In this document: positions 53,890 to 62,783 of the stretch, piece by piece
Layout of the letters: each line of letters starts with the position of its first letter
How positions within the stretch are numbered: the first letter of the stretch is position 1
NCBI RefSeq assembly: GCF_029892155.1
Contig: NZ_JARZAG010000003.1
Span: 124,001-188,000, forward strand
Source: Kitasatospora sp. GAS204B
GTDB lineage: Bacteria; Actinomycetota; Actinomycetes; Streptomycetales; Streptomycetaceae
DNA length: 64,000 nucleotides
Direction: 5' to 3'
Position numbers and translations under genes: made by a program
Notes under the pieces: model-generated
Seen by the model: the letters and a program-made list of their open reading frames with translations, nothing else
The model's database searches: none
Told to the model about the DNA's origin: nothing

Positions 53890-54064
53890 CTCAGCGCGTG
53901 GGCGGCCGCCGATGCGCTGATCCGTGACGCCCCCGTGCTCGCCGTCCCACCAGCCGACGAACTCATGCAGGTGGTCCCTCTCGCGCCACCTCGGCGCGGA
54001 TCCCCTCCGCCGGCTCCTCCGGCAGCATCACGGTGTACTTCTTCGTTGCCACACCAGACATCAT
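53890..54064 (-). pseudogene. Antitoxin remnant (degraded)
   Basis: The minus strand reads ATKKYTVMLPEEPAEGIRAEV, then after a frame change RDHLHEFVGWWDGEHG. Both pieces resemble the start and end of short Streptomyces antitoxins of the type (TKRYTVTLPEDLAE ... RDRLRELVxWxExEHG). About 25 central residues are missing. No toxin gene is adjacent. Confidence 0.45.
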
Positions 54065-54312
54065 GCCGTCCGCCGGCCCCTTCAGAGGGCCACAATGCAC
54101 CCGGGTACGCCCCTGGGTGGCCGGCCAAGGAGCGAGCGGCCGGGCTCGTGCCGCGCCTCGCCGTGCGCGGCGCCTTGAACCCACAGAGAAGGCCTCTGCT
54201 CACCCAACCGCTCCGGGCTCCTGGCCCCCTGTGCTCCGCTGGTGCGCCCTTGGCGCGCCCCCTGGGATGTGCTGAGGTGGTGCAGGCTGATCAACGACTC
54301 CCGGGGGTGGGG

Positions 54313-55173
54313 ATGGACGGCTTCGGCGTTGCACGCTGGCGACGGCACGGGCAGGACCGGCTGTATGTGAACCGGACCGAGGGCGGGAAGGCCGTCGGCT
54401 GGTACGACTTGAAGAGCCATCAGCTTGTGATCACGGATGAGAGCAGTCGGACCGCTGTGGTCGAGGCGCTGACCCCTCATCTGCCTGACGTGGTGTTCAC
54501 GCCCGCTCCTGCCGCTGCACCGGAGCCGGCCGCCATGGATGACATCGAGATCTCACCAGCGGGGGACCTCGCTTCCAACCAGCCAGGTGACGCGCTCCGG
54601 CGGAAGATCGCTCAGCTCGAACCCACCTTATGGAAGCGGGTGTTCGCTCGGTGGCTGTCGAACGAAACCACGGAGGCGCACTCATGGGCCGTGGGCCTGG
54701 CCGGTGAGCGGCTCGTGGGTGGCCGACTGAATCGTCTCCGACGAGGCGGATGGAAGGTCTTGCATTCGATCCAGCTGCCGAGCGGATCGGACATAGATCA
54801 TCTGGTCATCGGTCCGCCCGGCGTATTCACCGTCAACACGAAGCACCACAAGGGCAAGTCCGTCTGGCAGGGAGATCACGCCATCACGGTGAACCGATCA
54901 ACCACCAGGTATCTGCCGATCAGCGAGAGCGAAGCAGAACGTGTCGGGCGCGTCCTGTCTGCTCGTAGCGGGTTCCTGGTGCCTGTCCGGCCGGTGTTGG
55001 CAGTTGTCGGCGCCGCCTCCGTCACGACGAAGAGCGCGCTTCCGCCCGTGGTGCTTCTCGTGGACGGCTCGCGAGTCGATCAGCGCTTGTCCGGGCTGAC
55101 GCCGGTGCTCGCGCAGGAGCAGGTGGATGCGCTCTTCGCAGTGGCTCGGCAGCCTCAGACCTGGATGCGGTGA
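54313..55173 (+). CDS. NERD-domain (nuclease-related) protein
   Basis: A 286-residue protein. The first ~100 residues include GWYDLKSHQLVITDESSRTAVVEAL. The NERD domain is at ~125-185: SWAVGLAGERLVGGRLNRLRRGGWKVLHSI, then SDIDHLVIGPPGVFTVNTKHHKGKSVW. The order E (GERLVG), D (DIDHLVIGPPGVF) and T-K (NTKHH) matches restriction-endonuclease-like NERD cores, the K being the usual VxTKxxxG lysine. A long C-terminal part follows (RPVLAVVGAASVTTKSALPPVVLLVDG). NERD proteins are linked to nucleic-acid metabolism and mobile DNA. It lies in the accessory patch beside a tRNA scar. The ATG at 54313 was chosen; frames upstream are not conserved-looking. Confidence 0.85.
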   Translation: MDGFGVARWRRHGQDRLYVNRTEGGKAVGWYDLKSHQLVITDESSRTAVVEALTPHLPDVVFTPAPAAAPEPAAMDDIEISPAGDLASNQPGDALRRKIAQLEPTLWKRVFARWLSNETTEAHSWAVGLAGERLVGGRLNRLRRGGWKVLHSIQLPSGSDIDHLVIGPPGVFTVNTKHHKGKSVWQGDHAITVNRSTTRYLPISESEAERVGRVLSARSGFLVPVRPVLAVVGAASVTTKSALPPVVLLVDGSRVDQRLSGLTPVLAQEQVDALFAVARQPQTWMR

Positions 55174-55295
55174 TCCTGCCTACCCGCTGGCGGTCGCCAG
55201 CCTGCGCCCGCGGTGGACACGAACCTGGGGGGCGTCGCCCAGAGCGCGACAGTGGCACGGCCGGACCGACCACCCGCGCAGCCCGAACAACCATC

Positions 55296-55337
55296 AAGGG
55301 CCAGGCTCCCCGGACAACCCCGGGTGACCTGGCCCTT
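55296..55337 (-). terminator. Hairpin downstream of the tRNA remnant
   Basis: AAGGGCCAGG (55296-55305) and CCTGGCCCTT (55328-55337) make a perfect 10-bp stem. It lies just 3' of the tRNA half on the same (minus) strand, as tRNA terminators do, and also follows the NERD gene on the plus strand. Confidence 0.65.
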
Positions 55338-55365
55338 GCCATGCGCTGTGGAGCTTCGTTCCCTG

Positions 55366-55409
55366 AGCCCCCTGTCGGGTTCGAACCGACGACCCCCGCT
55401 TTACAAGAC
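55366..55409 (-). other. 3' half of a tRNA-Thr(TGT), probable attachment-site scar
   Basis: The minus strand reads anticodon loop CTTGTAA, 3' anticodon strand AGCGG, variable loop GGGTC, T arm GTCGG-TTCGAAC-CCGAC, and acceptor strand AGGGGGC followed by T. The T stem is perfect. The bases upstream cannot form the 5' anticodon strand, D arm or acceptor strand. Only the 3' half is present, which is the sequence duplicated by tRNA-targeting integrases. CCA is not encoded. Between here and 55575 no gene is seen. Confidence 0.7.
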
Positions 55410-55575
55410 GAACCCGGATCATGACGGCGCGTGACGCCTGATGCCGCGTGGCGCTGAACCTGCAGGTCGGCGCCACGCAGCCGATTGCTTGATCCACATC
55501 CAGTTAGGTCCTGCCATCTCGTCCGCTCACGCATCGCTCACGCACACGGGAGCCTCCCTGCGTTGTTCTCCCATA

Positions 55576-55767
55576 TCAGCGACGGCGACGAGAGAGAGCC
55601 TCCATCAGCAACCGTAGAACTGAACGAGCGGCAGCCCGTCGATACGCGTGACGGGACCAAACCGCTGGTAGTGCGACACCGACAACCACAACCAGCGCAA
55701 GGCCCGCCGCCGCCGCCAAGACAACCGGCACATCCGCTGCCTGCACAACTCCAGTCAGAAGCTTCAC
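55576..55767 (-). CDS. Small single-pass membrane protein
   Basis: A 63-residue product: one membrane helix (VPVVLAAAAGLALVVVVGVAL) and a basic C-terminus (RRAAARSVLRLLMEALSRRRR). The GTG start has GGAG about 7 bp upstream. Small proteins of this type with LPAVWSR after the helix are common in Streptomyces, but I cannot name a function. Confidence 0.5.
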   Translation of the reverse strand: MKLLTGVVQAADVPVVLAAAAGLALVVVVGVALPAVWSRHAYRRAAARSVLRLLMEALSRRRR

Positions 55768-55932
55768 CCTAGTCTCCGAACTCCTCGTCCCTGCTCGCTG
55801 ACGACTGGAAGTAGTCCAGACTGGGAAGTGTCCGTCGATCGCTCAAGACGGTCGGCCGGGGAAACCCGCAGGTGAGAAGCATGTCCGGAGTATCCGGAGT
55901 CGGACAGTGGGCAGCATGGACGGGACGGTCAG

Positions 55933-58395
55933 GTGGAACGGTTGGATAAGGCTGGCAACGCCCGGACCAGGCTGGCTGCCGCACTGCGGACGCTGCACCA
56001 GTCCGCCGGGGGCCCATCTCTTCACGCCGTCGTGCGACGAGCGGCGGAACACGACAAACACTCGCCATTGAACACGTCATCAATCAGCGAGTGGATTAAT
56101 TGCAAATCCATACCAGGGAGAAAGCGCGAGCTAGCCGTCCTAGTCAGAACATTACTACTCTGGGGGAATTCGTCATTCGCCTCTCAGAAAAACGCCGGGC
56201 TGGCAATCGAGGAGATAGCAAGAATTGAGCGACTGCGACTGGCCGCGCAGGCCGAAAAGCGATCACCGACGGCCGCCAAGGAAGATGCAACGCACCATTG
56301 GGTGGGCCGTCCACTGGCAGCCTGGAGCGATCCGATAGCTCTTGAGGTTCACCGCCCGATCAATGTGGCCGGATCCTCAAATGATCTACCTGAATACCTA
56401 GAACGCGCACATGACCAGATAATCGCGAACGCCCTCGCCGAAGACTTGCCGCGCTTGATAGTGATCGTCGGTGGATCCTCAACCGGCAAGACTCGCGCCG
56501 CCTACGAGGCCATCCGAAAGCTCCCTCAAGATTGGTATCTCCACCATCCCATATCACCCAATAAGCCAGAGGCCCTGATTAAATGCCTCCAGCCCGGGAA
56601 ACTGAAGCCTAGAACCATAATCTGGCTCAACGAGCTTCAAGAATACCTATTCCCCGCAAGCGGAGAAAAAGCTGCTGCCGCATTGAGAGAATTCCTCTCC
56701 GGAAACGATGAAGTAGTAGCGATAGGGACGCTTTGGCCCGATTACTGGCAAGACCTCACCCGGGCACGCGGCCCCGAGGAGGACGATCATAGCCAGGCCC
56801 GAGGGCTCCTAAAGCATGCAGCCCAAAGAATTGACATAGCCCCAGACTTCTCGGCCAGTGAACTCGAGGAGCTGGGGAATCGCGACCCTAGAGTCCGAAT
56901 GGCTCTCAAATCGGCAAGAGATCGGGTAACTCAATACATCGCAGCCGGCCCAGCCCTTGTGGAGTTCTTCATAGACTCCCAGCAAATCGCCCCAGGGGCC
57001 TGGGCCATGCTATCTGCTGCGATGGATTGGTGTGTCGTAGGAAATTCAAACGAGACCACCGAAGGATTTCTTCGCATCGCTTCCGAGGGCTACCTGGATG
57101 ACGATCAATGGGGAACACTTCAAGACGAATGGTTCTGCGCCTCGCTAGATCACGCGATGACACAACTCCATGGAGCAATCAGGCCACTTACCCGAATTCG
57201 CTCCCGGGATGACGACAGCCCGGGTATACGATATCGGCTGGCCGATTATCTTCTTCAGGATGCCCGACAGAACCGGTCTTCGATCCCCGTGCCTGCAAGC
57301 TTTTGGCGTGGCGTGCTCGCGGCAGAAGATGGGTTTTACATTCCCACATATGCCCATGCTGCCGAAGACAGGGGAATGCATGAAACAGCAGCACAGCTCT
57401 GGGCTCCTATGGCCATGGACGGTGACCCTGTGGCCCTTGCTTCCCTTCTTCGCAACCCACGCGCGGATCAAATTGCAGTACAAAGCATGACTGCCAGTGC
57501 TATCGACAGCCTTGATCAATGGGATTCAAGTAGCCTCGGATGGCTACTCCAAGAACTGAGGGACTTTCCTGAGTGGAGCGGGATCGCCACAGAAAGGGTC
57601 AGCAGGAGAATTGCGACCCTGCCTGTCGCTTCGCCAATTGATATGGGCTCCATCCTGGAGTTGCTCGAGCGCCACGGCCACCTCGAATCGGTAGCCGAAT
57701 ATTCACTTAAGATAGAACAGAATATCTCAAGCATTGACTTGACCGAGCCATCAGAGCCGCTCTTCCTTGTCGAAATCCTCCGGGAATCGGCCACCGATCA
57801 GGCCCAGAGAACTGCCTTGGTCGTCGCGCGCCATGTCTGCGAGACCGAAATTAGCGTTGGGAATTTTGCTCTTCTGCTTGCACTTATGCACGATACAGAT
57901 ATCTTCAGCGAGGGGGTACGGCGACTGGAGGGAATGCTCGATAAGGTCGACACGACAAATCTCATGCAGACGCACCCACTGGCCTTTAACATGAGGTCAC
58001 TCGGACTAACGGATGCAAGCCGGGCACTGCTGAGGCGCGTGTCGGAGACGATTGGTGATCTGTCGATCGATCAGTCGTATGCACCACTTGAGATAATGGC
58101 CCTCCTCCAGGGAGAGGGTTTCCATGACGGCGCTTTCTGCCTAGCCGTCCGGGTGTCCAAGGAATATGATCCTGGCTTGACTGGGGCAGCAGCTCACACG
58201 CTCAGAAAATTGAATGCCTGCGCCCCCAGAAGCGTCGTTGAGGAGTATGCGCAACGCATGGCCCACTCTGGCCCAATAATCCCAGTCGAAGACGCAGCCG
58301 AGGTCGCCGATTTCTTTGGCGAGCTCGAAATGAGTGAACTCCGGAGAATCTATTTGGCGCGCGTCAATGATTTTCTGCTACGGGAGGGATCCTAA
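55933..58395 (+). CDS. STAND-like NTPase with N-terminal helical/HTH region, lower GC
   Basis: An 820-residue protein. The first ~80 residues resemble a regulator-type helical domain (LRTLHQSAGGPSLHAVVRRA, SSISEWINCKSIPGRKREL). A P-loop NTPase follows, with Walker A IVIVGGSSTGKTRAAYEA (K186) and Walker B RTIIWLNELQEYL. The rest (~residues 300-820) is helical repeat sequence like TPR/STAND sensor tails. Codon use is clearly less GC-rich than in neighbouring genes, suggesting recent transfer. There is no partner gene. STAND NTPases often act in phage defence or signalling. A regulator of the Streptomyces XRE-NTPase type is the alternative. The GTG start lacks a good ribosome-binding site, so it is provisional. 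Confidence 0.75.
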   Translation: MERLDKAGNARTRLAAALRTLHQSAGGPSLHAVVRRAAEHDKHSPLNTSSISEWINCKSIPGRKRELAVLVRTLLLWGNSSFASQKNAGLAIEEIARIERLRLAAQAEKRSPTAAKEDATHHWVGRPLAAWSDPIALEVHRPINVAGSSNDLPEYLERAHDQIIANALAEDLPRLIVIVGGSSTGKTRAAYEAIRKLPQDWYLHHPISPNKPEALIKCLQPGKLKPRTIIWLNELQEYLFPASGEKAAAALREFLSGNDEVVAIGTLWPDYWQDLTRARGPEEDDHSQARGLLKHAAQRIDIAPDFSASELEELGNRDPRVRMALKSARDRVTQYIAAGPALVEFFIDSQQIAPGAWAMLSAAMDWCVVGNSNETTEGFLRIASEGYLDDDQWGTLQDEWFCASLDHAMTQLHGAIRPLTRIRSRDDDSPGIRYRLADYLLQDARQNRSSIPVPASFWRGVLAAEDGFYIPTYAHAAEDRGMHETAAQLWAPMAMDGDPVALASLLRNPRADQIAVQSMTASAIDSLDQWDSSSLGWLLQELRDFPEWSGIATERVSRRIATLPVASPIDMGSILELLERHGHLESVAEYSLKIEQNISSIDLTEPSEPLFLVEILRESATDQAQRTALVVARHVCETEISVGNFALLLALMHDTDIFSEGVRRLEGMLDKVDTTNLMQTHPLAFNMRSLGLTDASRALLRRVSETIGDLSIDQSYAPLEIMALLQGEGFHDGAFCLAVRVSKEYDPGLTGAAAHTLRKLNACAPRSVVEEYAQRMAHSGPIIPVEDAAEVADFFGELEMSELRRIYLARVNDFLLREGS

Positions 58396-58436
58396 TCCCC
58401 TAGAAATAGACCCGCGCACGGTGGCGGGCGGCTCTC

Positions 58437-59255
58437 CTAATAACGGCATACTAGAATTCCGCCCATGCATGTGATCTTGAACGAGCCTTCGGTCGCGATA
58501 GTGGCGGCAGCGATATCGGCTGCCCGGCTGACGGTCTCATGGAACGGAACACCGCATTGGTCGGCCCACGCCTCATAGGAGGCAAGGTGGGCGACGATCG
58601 GCGCCGCGTCGGTGATCTCGATGGTGCCAGGCAGTTCCCGCACCCGGATGTCCTTGAACGCCGTTCCGAGGTACCCGGGAGCCTTCTCCAGGGAGAAACG
58701 GGAGCTGAGGGAGACCCGTGCCGGCCCCTTGGGGATCCCGAGGACGTCTCCTGCGGCCCTGGCCCAAAGCTTGTCCAGCTCCTGCTTGTCGGTGTCGCTG
58801 TTGGTCGAGGCGATGAGCGCGCCGCCAGGCCGAAGGACACGGGCCAGCTCCTTGATCGTGGCCTCAATGTCGCTGACGTGGTACAGCATGTGCAGGGCCA
58901 GCACGGCATGGGCGCTGTCGTCGGCGAAGGGCAGGGCCTGGACATCGGCCACCAGGACCGGCTTCTTGACATCGGCAAGGATGCCCGCCGAGATGTCCAT
59001 CCCGACGACCTGAAGGTCCGGCCGGTCATTGTGCAGGCGGCTGACGAACTTGCCGTTGCCGCAGCCGACGTCGAGGACGATCCCGCTGCTGCCGGCCAAC
59101 TCTTCGAGGACGATCCCGGGCAGGTCGTACTGCGGCTGCTGCCACCGGTAGATGGACTGGCGGGCGGCCAGGTGGCGTCCGTCAGCGTAGGCGCTGTTCG
59201 CGAGGATGGACTTGTCGGCGACAGCGGCGTCCTGCTGTGCGGCGTTGCTCGTCAC
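58437..59255 (-). CDS. Class I SAM-dependent methyltransferase
   Basis: A 272-residue enzyme. Motif I is IVLDVGCGNGKFVSRLH (residues ~59-75), the acidic end of strand 2 is LQVVGMDIS, motif II is LVADVQALPFADDSAHAVLALHMLYHV, and motif III is RVLRPGGALIAST. This is the Methyltransf_11 type, with a C-terminal region suited to substrate capture. Its ATG overlaps the stop of the HTH-TPR regulator by 4 bp (ATGA), so the pair is co-translated. Such methyltransferase/regulator pairs often flank peptide natural-product clusters in Streptomyces. The substrate is unknown; the adjacent peptide or its product is one candidate. Confidence 0.85.
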   Translation of the reverse strand: MTSNAAQQDAAVADKSILANSAYADGRHLAARQSIYRWQQPQYDLPGIVLEELAGSSGIVLDVGCGNGKFVSRLHNDRPDLQVVGMDISAGILADVKKPVLVADVQALPFADDSAHAVLALHMLYHVSDIEATIKELARVLRPGGALIASTNSDTDKQELDKLWARAAGDVLGIPKGPARVSLSSRFSLEKAPGYLGTAFKDIRVRELPGTIEITDAAPIVAHLASYEAWADQCGVPFHETVSRAADIAAATIATEGSFKITCMGGILVCRY

Positions 59256-60562
59256 TGTGGCAGCTCCGGAGGGTTCGTGAGTGCGGGTCGAGAGCAGGCT
59301 TCTCTGACATTCTCACGGAGACTCAGGACGATCGGGGAGCCTGCGTAGGCGGGCTCGGCGAGACGAGTGCTTAGCGCCCGAAGGCGGCTGGAGATGCTCG
59401 CTGTTCGCCGGTCCGGTGCGGCAGCCAGCACCACCGAGAGCTTCTCCTGCACACCGTCAAGGTCGCCGTGTGCGAGATGGGCGTTGACGAGATCAAGGTG
59501 GGCGGCCAGTAGGTCACCGGAGGACTGCTCCTGCTGCGGTGCGGACTCGTACATGGCGATGGCCCTGGAAGACGCCTCGATGGCGCGGTTCACGTGAGCC
59601 TGGCTACCCAGGGCAAGGAGGGCCGTGCCGGCGTAGGTGAACTGCTTTGCCTCGGGGAACGTGAACACGCCTGGGAGATCCACGGCGGCCACTGTGCTCC
59701 GCGCTGCCTCGCCTGCCCCTACCGCTCGGAGCGCGCTCACACTGTCGCCCAGTGCCGCAGTGGCCCGTGCTTCGAGACTGAGCAGACGGGCTGCGATCGT
59801 CCCTCCGTCCGCGTACAGCAGCCCAGCTCTGGCCAGCTCGGCCGCCTGGCGATGGTCCTGCTGCCAGTAGGCGATAAGGGACTGGACGGATCGGATCCAG
59901 GCCCGAAGGCCGTTGTGGCCAGCTGACTCCGCACAGCGCCAGGCCGTGCGCGAGTGCGTAGCAGCAGCTGTGTACTGACCGAGGTCGAGGGCAACATGCG
60001 TGGCCAGGCCACAGAGACGCCCGGCCTGTAGGTAGAGATGACTTGTCTGGTAGGGGTGTTGGCGGCCGTGCAATAGCTCGAACACCCCTCGCCGGAGAGC
60101 CCCGATGTCGTGGAAGACCTCGGCTACGGGCTTGCTGACGTAATCCTCTGCCAGCCTGGCGATGTCCGCATCGATCTGCTCCAGCAGCGTGTCATCTACA
60201 TTGGAGGCGCTCGCGAAGCGGAGGAAGACCGCGGACTCCGCTGAGTCGGCCGCCACTACCGCCACGAGACCATTGCCGTGGTCCGTGCGCAGAGCAGGCA
60301 CGGGAGCCAAGGCATTGTCATCACCAGCCGGAGATGAAACTGCTTCGGTGCTTCCGGAGGGCGCCAGCAGGTCCGCCAACTGGTCGACGGAGAGCCGCAG
60401 GGCCCGGGCGAGCCTCGGTCGCATCCAGGGCTGCGGACTACCTCTACCGCTCTCCCAGCGCCCAACGGTCGAACGGTCCACCTGGAGGGCCTCGGCCAGG
60501 GACTCCTGCGTGTGGCCGACGGCCTCCCTGCGCTGGACCAGCTGGGACCTCCTGGGTGCCAT
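59252..60562 (-). CDS. XRE-type HTH regulator with TPR domain
   Basis: A 436-residue protein. An HTH_3 domain is at residues ~5-65 (LVQRREAVGHTQESLAEALQVDRSTVGRWESGR in outline; key turn QVDRSTVGRWE). A linker follows, then TPR-like helices from ~120 (EVFHDIGALRRGVFELLHGRQ, HLYLQAGRLCGLATHVALDLGQ, AVGAGEAARSTVAAVD). This is the Streptomyces HTH-TPR class that often controls adjacent RiPP or secondary-metabolite genes. It is divergent from the HATPase and peptide genes (203-bp gap) and co-translated with the methyltransferase. TPR parts in this class can respond to peptides or proteins. Confidence 0.88.
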   Translation of the reverse strand: MAPRRSQLVQRREAVGHTQESLAEALQVDRSTVGRWESGRGSPQPWMRPRLARALRLSVDQLADLLAPSGSTEAVSSPAGDDNALAPVPALRTDHGNGLVAVVAADSAESAVFLRFASASNVDDTLLEQIDADIARLAEDYVSKPVAEVFHDIGALRRGVFELLHGRQHPYQTSHLYLQAGRLCGLATHVALDLGQYTAAATHSRTAWRCAESAGHNGLRAWIRSVQSLIAYWQQDHRQAAELARAGLLYADGGTIAARLLSLEARATAALGDSVSALRAVGAGEAARSTVAAVDLPGVFTFPEAKQFTYAGTALLALGSQAHVNRAIEASSRAIAMYESAPQQEQSSGDLLAAHLDLVNAHLAHGDLDGVQEKLSVVLAAAPDRRTASISSRLRALSTRLAEPAYAGSPIVLSLRENVREACSRPALTNPPELPQ

Positions 60563-60765
60563 CCCGAGTCCTCCAGTGGTACGTCAGTTCGTCTGTAGCC
60601 ACAACAAGCCAGGTCATGGCCAGGTTTGCAGCACGGATCCCCCATTGCCGCATCAATTCTGCTCTGGTTCACCAGCTTTGGAGGCGGTTCTGTAGATCCC
60701 TGTCGGGTGAATCCCGGCGCGAATCGGCCCGATGCCGACCTCGTCCCCGTGAAAGGTCCGCGCGC
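60563..60765. promoter_or_regulatory. Divergent promoter region of the candidate peptide cluster
   Basis: This 203-bp gap lies between the HTH-TPR regulator and the HATPase gene. It is somewhat AT-richer around 60590-60690 than the flanks. Both transcripts must start here. No clear operator palindrome is seen. Confidence 0.5.
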
Positions 60766-61260
60766 ATGTCCGTCGCCACCCAGCAACCCACCGCCCCCAC
60801 CCCGTTCGGCTTCCGCGTACTACCCAGTGTCGAGGCCGTACCGGACGCACGGCGGCGGGTGATACGGACCGTGCGCGGCTGGGGCCTGCCGCTGGCGGAG
60901 GACGCGCTCCGGGACGTCGAGTTGCTCTCCAGCGAGCTGATCACCAACGCCGTGTCCCACACGAACGCCCCGTGCGTCGTGTGCGTGTCCTGGGGCAGTG
61001 GGCGGCTGCGCGTCGAGGTGGTGGACAGCAGCCACAAGCTGCCGGCTCCCGGTGGGATCGACCTCGACGCGACCGACGGGCGGGGGCTGTTCCTCGTGGC
61101 GGCACTCGCGACGGACTGGGGCGCGGAGCCGGACCCCGCCGGCAAGCGGGTCTGGTTCGAGGTCGGCACCACCGCCGCCGTGTCAGGGGACGAGCGCCTC
61201 ACTGCGCTGGTGAGGGCCGCTGCCCCGAGCGCACAGGAGGTCGTGCCGACCGACGTCTGA
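60766..61260 (+). CDS. HATPase_c (anti-sigma-like ATP-binding) protein
   Basis: A 164-residue single-domain GHKL protein. The N box is DVELLSSELITNAVSHT and the G1 region is VEVVDSSHKLP, followed by GRGLFLVAALATDWG, as in RsbW/SpoIIAB-type ATP-binding regulators. Streptomyces has many of these stand-alone proteins next to XRE regulators. The start at 60766 follows AAAGG by 7 bp. It begins the plus-strand run leading to the peptide gene. Confidence 0.88.
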   Translation: MSVATQQPTAPTPFGFRVLPSVEAVPDARRRVIRTVRGWGLPLAEDALRDVELLSSELITNAVSHTNAPCVVCVSWGSGRLRVEVVDSSHKLPAPGGIDLDATDGRGLFLVAALATDWGAEPDPAGKRVWFEVGTTAAVSGDERLTALVRAAAPSAQEVVPTDV

Positions 61261-61438
61261 CAAGACTTCCTCCCACCCACCTCGGGCGGGAGGGATGCAG
61301 GTGGCCGCACCGCCAACAGCGCTGCGGCGTAAGCACCTGAGGTTCCCCGCTACGGCTTGCCCGGGCAACGGGAGCCATCGCAGCACACACGACGGGGCCG
61401 GGCAGCCAGCCCGCCCCATGACCTCGAAGGAGCACTTC

Positions 61439-61582
61439 ATGCCCGAGAACCTGATGACCACCAGCACCGAGTTGGAGGGCGACGGCCTGCTGGTCGCCCG
61501 CGCGAAGGTCACCGCGGCCCGCTCGCGCGGCGAGCAGCCGTCCGACGGCGGTTCCACCGGCCGCACCGACACCAACGACTGA
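61439..61582 (+). CDS. 47-residue peptide, candidate RiPP precursor
   Basis: The peptide runs MPENLMTTSTELEGDGLLVA, then RAKVTAARSRGEQPSDGGST and GRTDTND. The first half could be a leader with an acidic/hydrophobic recognition patch (LEGDGLLVARAKV); the second half is rich in Ser, Thr, Asp, Gly and Arg, the residues modified in many RiPPs. No Cys is present, so a lanthipeptide or thiopeptide is unlikely. The ribosome-binding site GAAGGAG is 7 bp before the ATG, the strongest signal in this region. It is 13 bp upstream of the JmjC-like oxygenase gene. It does not match a precursor family I can name. Confidence 0.65.
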   Translation: MPENLMTTSTELEGDGLLVARAKVTAARSRGEQPSDGGSTGRTDTND

Positions 61583-61595
61583 CGGCTGCATCACG

Positions 61596-62783
61596 ATGAC
61601 CGCCGAGCGCTTCTCGGTGGTTGAGCGTCTGGGCGGGGATGACTTCCTCGCCCAGACGCTCGGCCTCAGCTTCAAGGTCGCACGCGGGCACGCCGCGTCA
61701 CTCGCCGGACTGATGAGCTGGGATGACCTCAACGCCATCCTGACCCACCACCGGTTCGAACCCCCGCGCTTCCGCCTCGCCGCCAACGGCGAGCAGGTGC
61801 CCGCGCACACGTACTCCCAGCCGATCGTCACCCGGCGAAGCACCGTCTGGCACCGCCTCCAGCCCTCCGAACTACACAAGCGTCTCGCCGAGGGCGCCAC
61901 GCTGGTGCTGGACGCGGTCGACGAACTCCACCCCGGCATCAGTGCCCTGGCCGGCCAGCTGGAGCGCTGGCTGCGGATCGGTGTACAGGCCAACCTGTAC
62001 GCCTCCTGGACTGGCACTGAGGGCTTCGGTGTTCACTGGGACGACCACGACGTGGTCGTCGTCCAGCTCGACGGCGCGAAGCGCTGGCGCATCTACGGGC
62101 CCACCCGCACGGCACCGATGCACCGCGACGTCGAGACGCCGGAGCCGCCGCCCGAGGAGCCCATCGCCGACCTGGTCCTCACCGCCGGTGACGTGCTCTA
62201 CCTACCTCGGGGCTGGTGGCACGCCGTCGCGGCCTCCGAGGGTGAGCACTCGCTCCACGTCACGTGCGGACTGCAGAGCACCACGGGCGCCGACCTGATC
62301 ACCTGGCTGTCGGAGAAACTGCGAGCCCACGAGGCCGTCCGGGCGGACATCCCGCGCTTCGGAACCGCCGAGGAGCAACGCGCCTTCCTGGACACGCTCG
62401 GCAAGCTCATCGCGGCCGAGCTGGAGAACGACGACCTGATCGCCCGCTTCTGCACCGCTCGCGATGCCACCGAGCGCGCCCGGCTCGCGCCGTCGCTGCC
62501 CCACATCACGGCGGCCCCGCCGGACCCCGACTTGCAGGTGCGCCTGATCACCACGCGGCCCGCCCTCATGGCCCTACCCGACGACACCATCAACCTGACC
62601 ACCGGCGGAGAGGAGTGGACGTTCGCTGCAAAGGCCGAGCCAATGCTCGTGCTCCTCACCGACGGTGAGCCCCACCGGCTGGCCGACCTCGCACAGGCCG
62701 CAGGCATCACCCTCGCTCAGGCGGCTGGTGTCGTGACGGAGCTGGTCGACGGCCAGGCCGCTGCCATCGGACGCCCACGGTGA
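61596..62783 (+). CDS. JmjC/ROXA-like Fe(II)/2-oxoglutarate oxygenase
   Basis: A 395-residue enzyme. The cupin core has TGTEGFGVHWDDHDVVVVQLDG (split here: H147 and D149 are the HxD metal ligands) and DVLYLPRGWWHAV (H209, distal ligand). W/K/R in AKRWRIYGP sit where JmjC enzymes bind 2-oxoglutarate. The length and the C-terminal winged-helix-like part (HRLADLAQAAGITLAQAAGVVTELVDG) match ribosomal oxygenases such as YcfD/ROXA. Here the gene lies between a small peptide and an aldo/keto reductase with minimal gaps, so hydroxylation of the peptide is the likely job; ribosomal-protein hydroxylation is the alternative. Confidence 0.85.
   Translation: MTAERFSVVERLGGDDFLAQTLGLSFKVARGHAASLAGLMSWDDLNAILTHHRFEPPRFRLAANGEQVPAHTYSQPIVTRRSTVWHRLQPSELHKRLAEGATLVLDAVDELHPGISALAGQLERWLRIGVQANLYASWTGTEGFGVHWDDHDVVVVQLDGAKRWRIYGPTRTAPMHRDVETPEPPPEEPIADLVLTAGDVLYLPRGWWHAVAASEGEHSLHVTCGLQSTTGADLITWLSEKLRAHEAVRADIPRFGTAEEQRAFLDTLGKLIAAELENDDLIARFCTARDATERARLAPSLPHITAAPPDPDLQVRLITTRPALMALPDDTINLTTGGEEWTFAAKAEPMLVLLTDGEPHRLADLAQAAGITLAQAAGVVTELVDGQAAAIGRPR

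Noticed and set aside
55360..55430. Intact tRNA gene
   Set aside because: Only the 3' half is present. The 5' acceptor strand, D arm and 5' anticodon strand are missing.
61261..61438. Terminator or riboswitch between the HATPase and peptide genes
   Set aside because: There is a weak CCTCCC/GGGAGG pairing near 61270-61293 but the stem is imperfect and no known riboswitch pattern was recognised.
61439..61582. Classical lanthipeptide or FxLD-type precursor
   Set aside because: The peptide has no Cys and no FxLD motif, and no LanB/C-type enzyme is visible.
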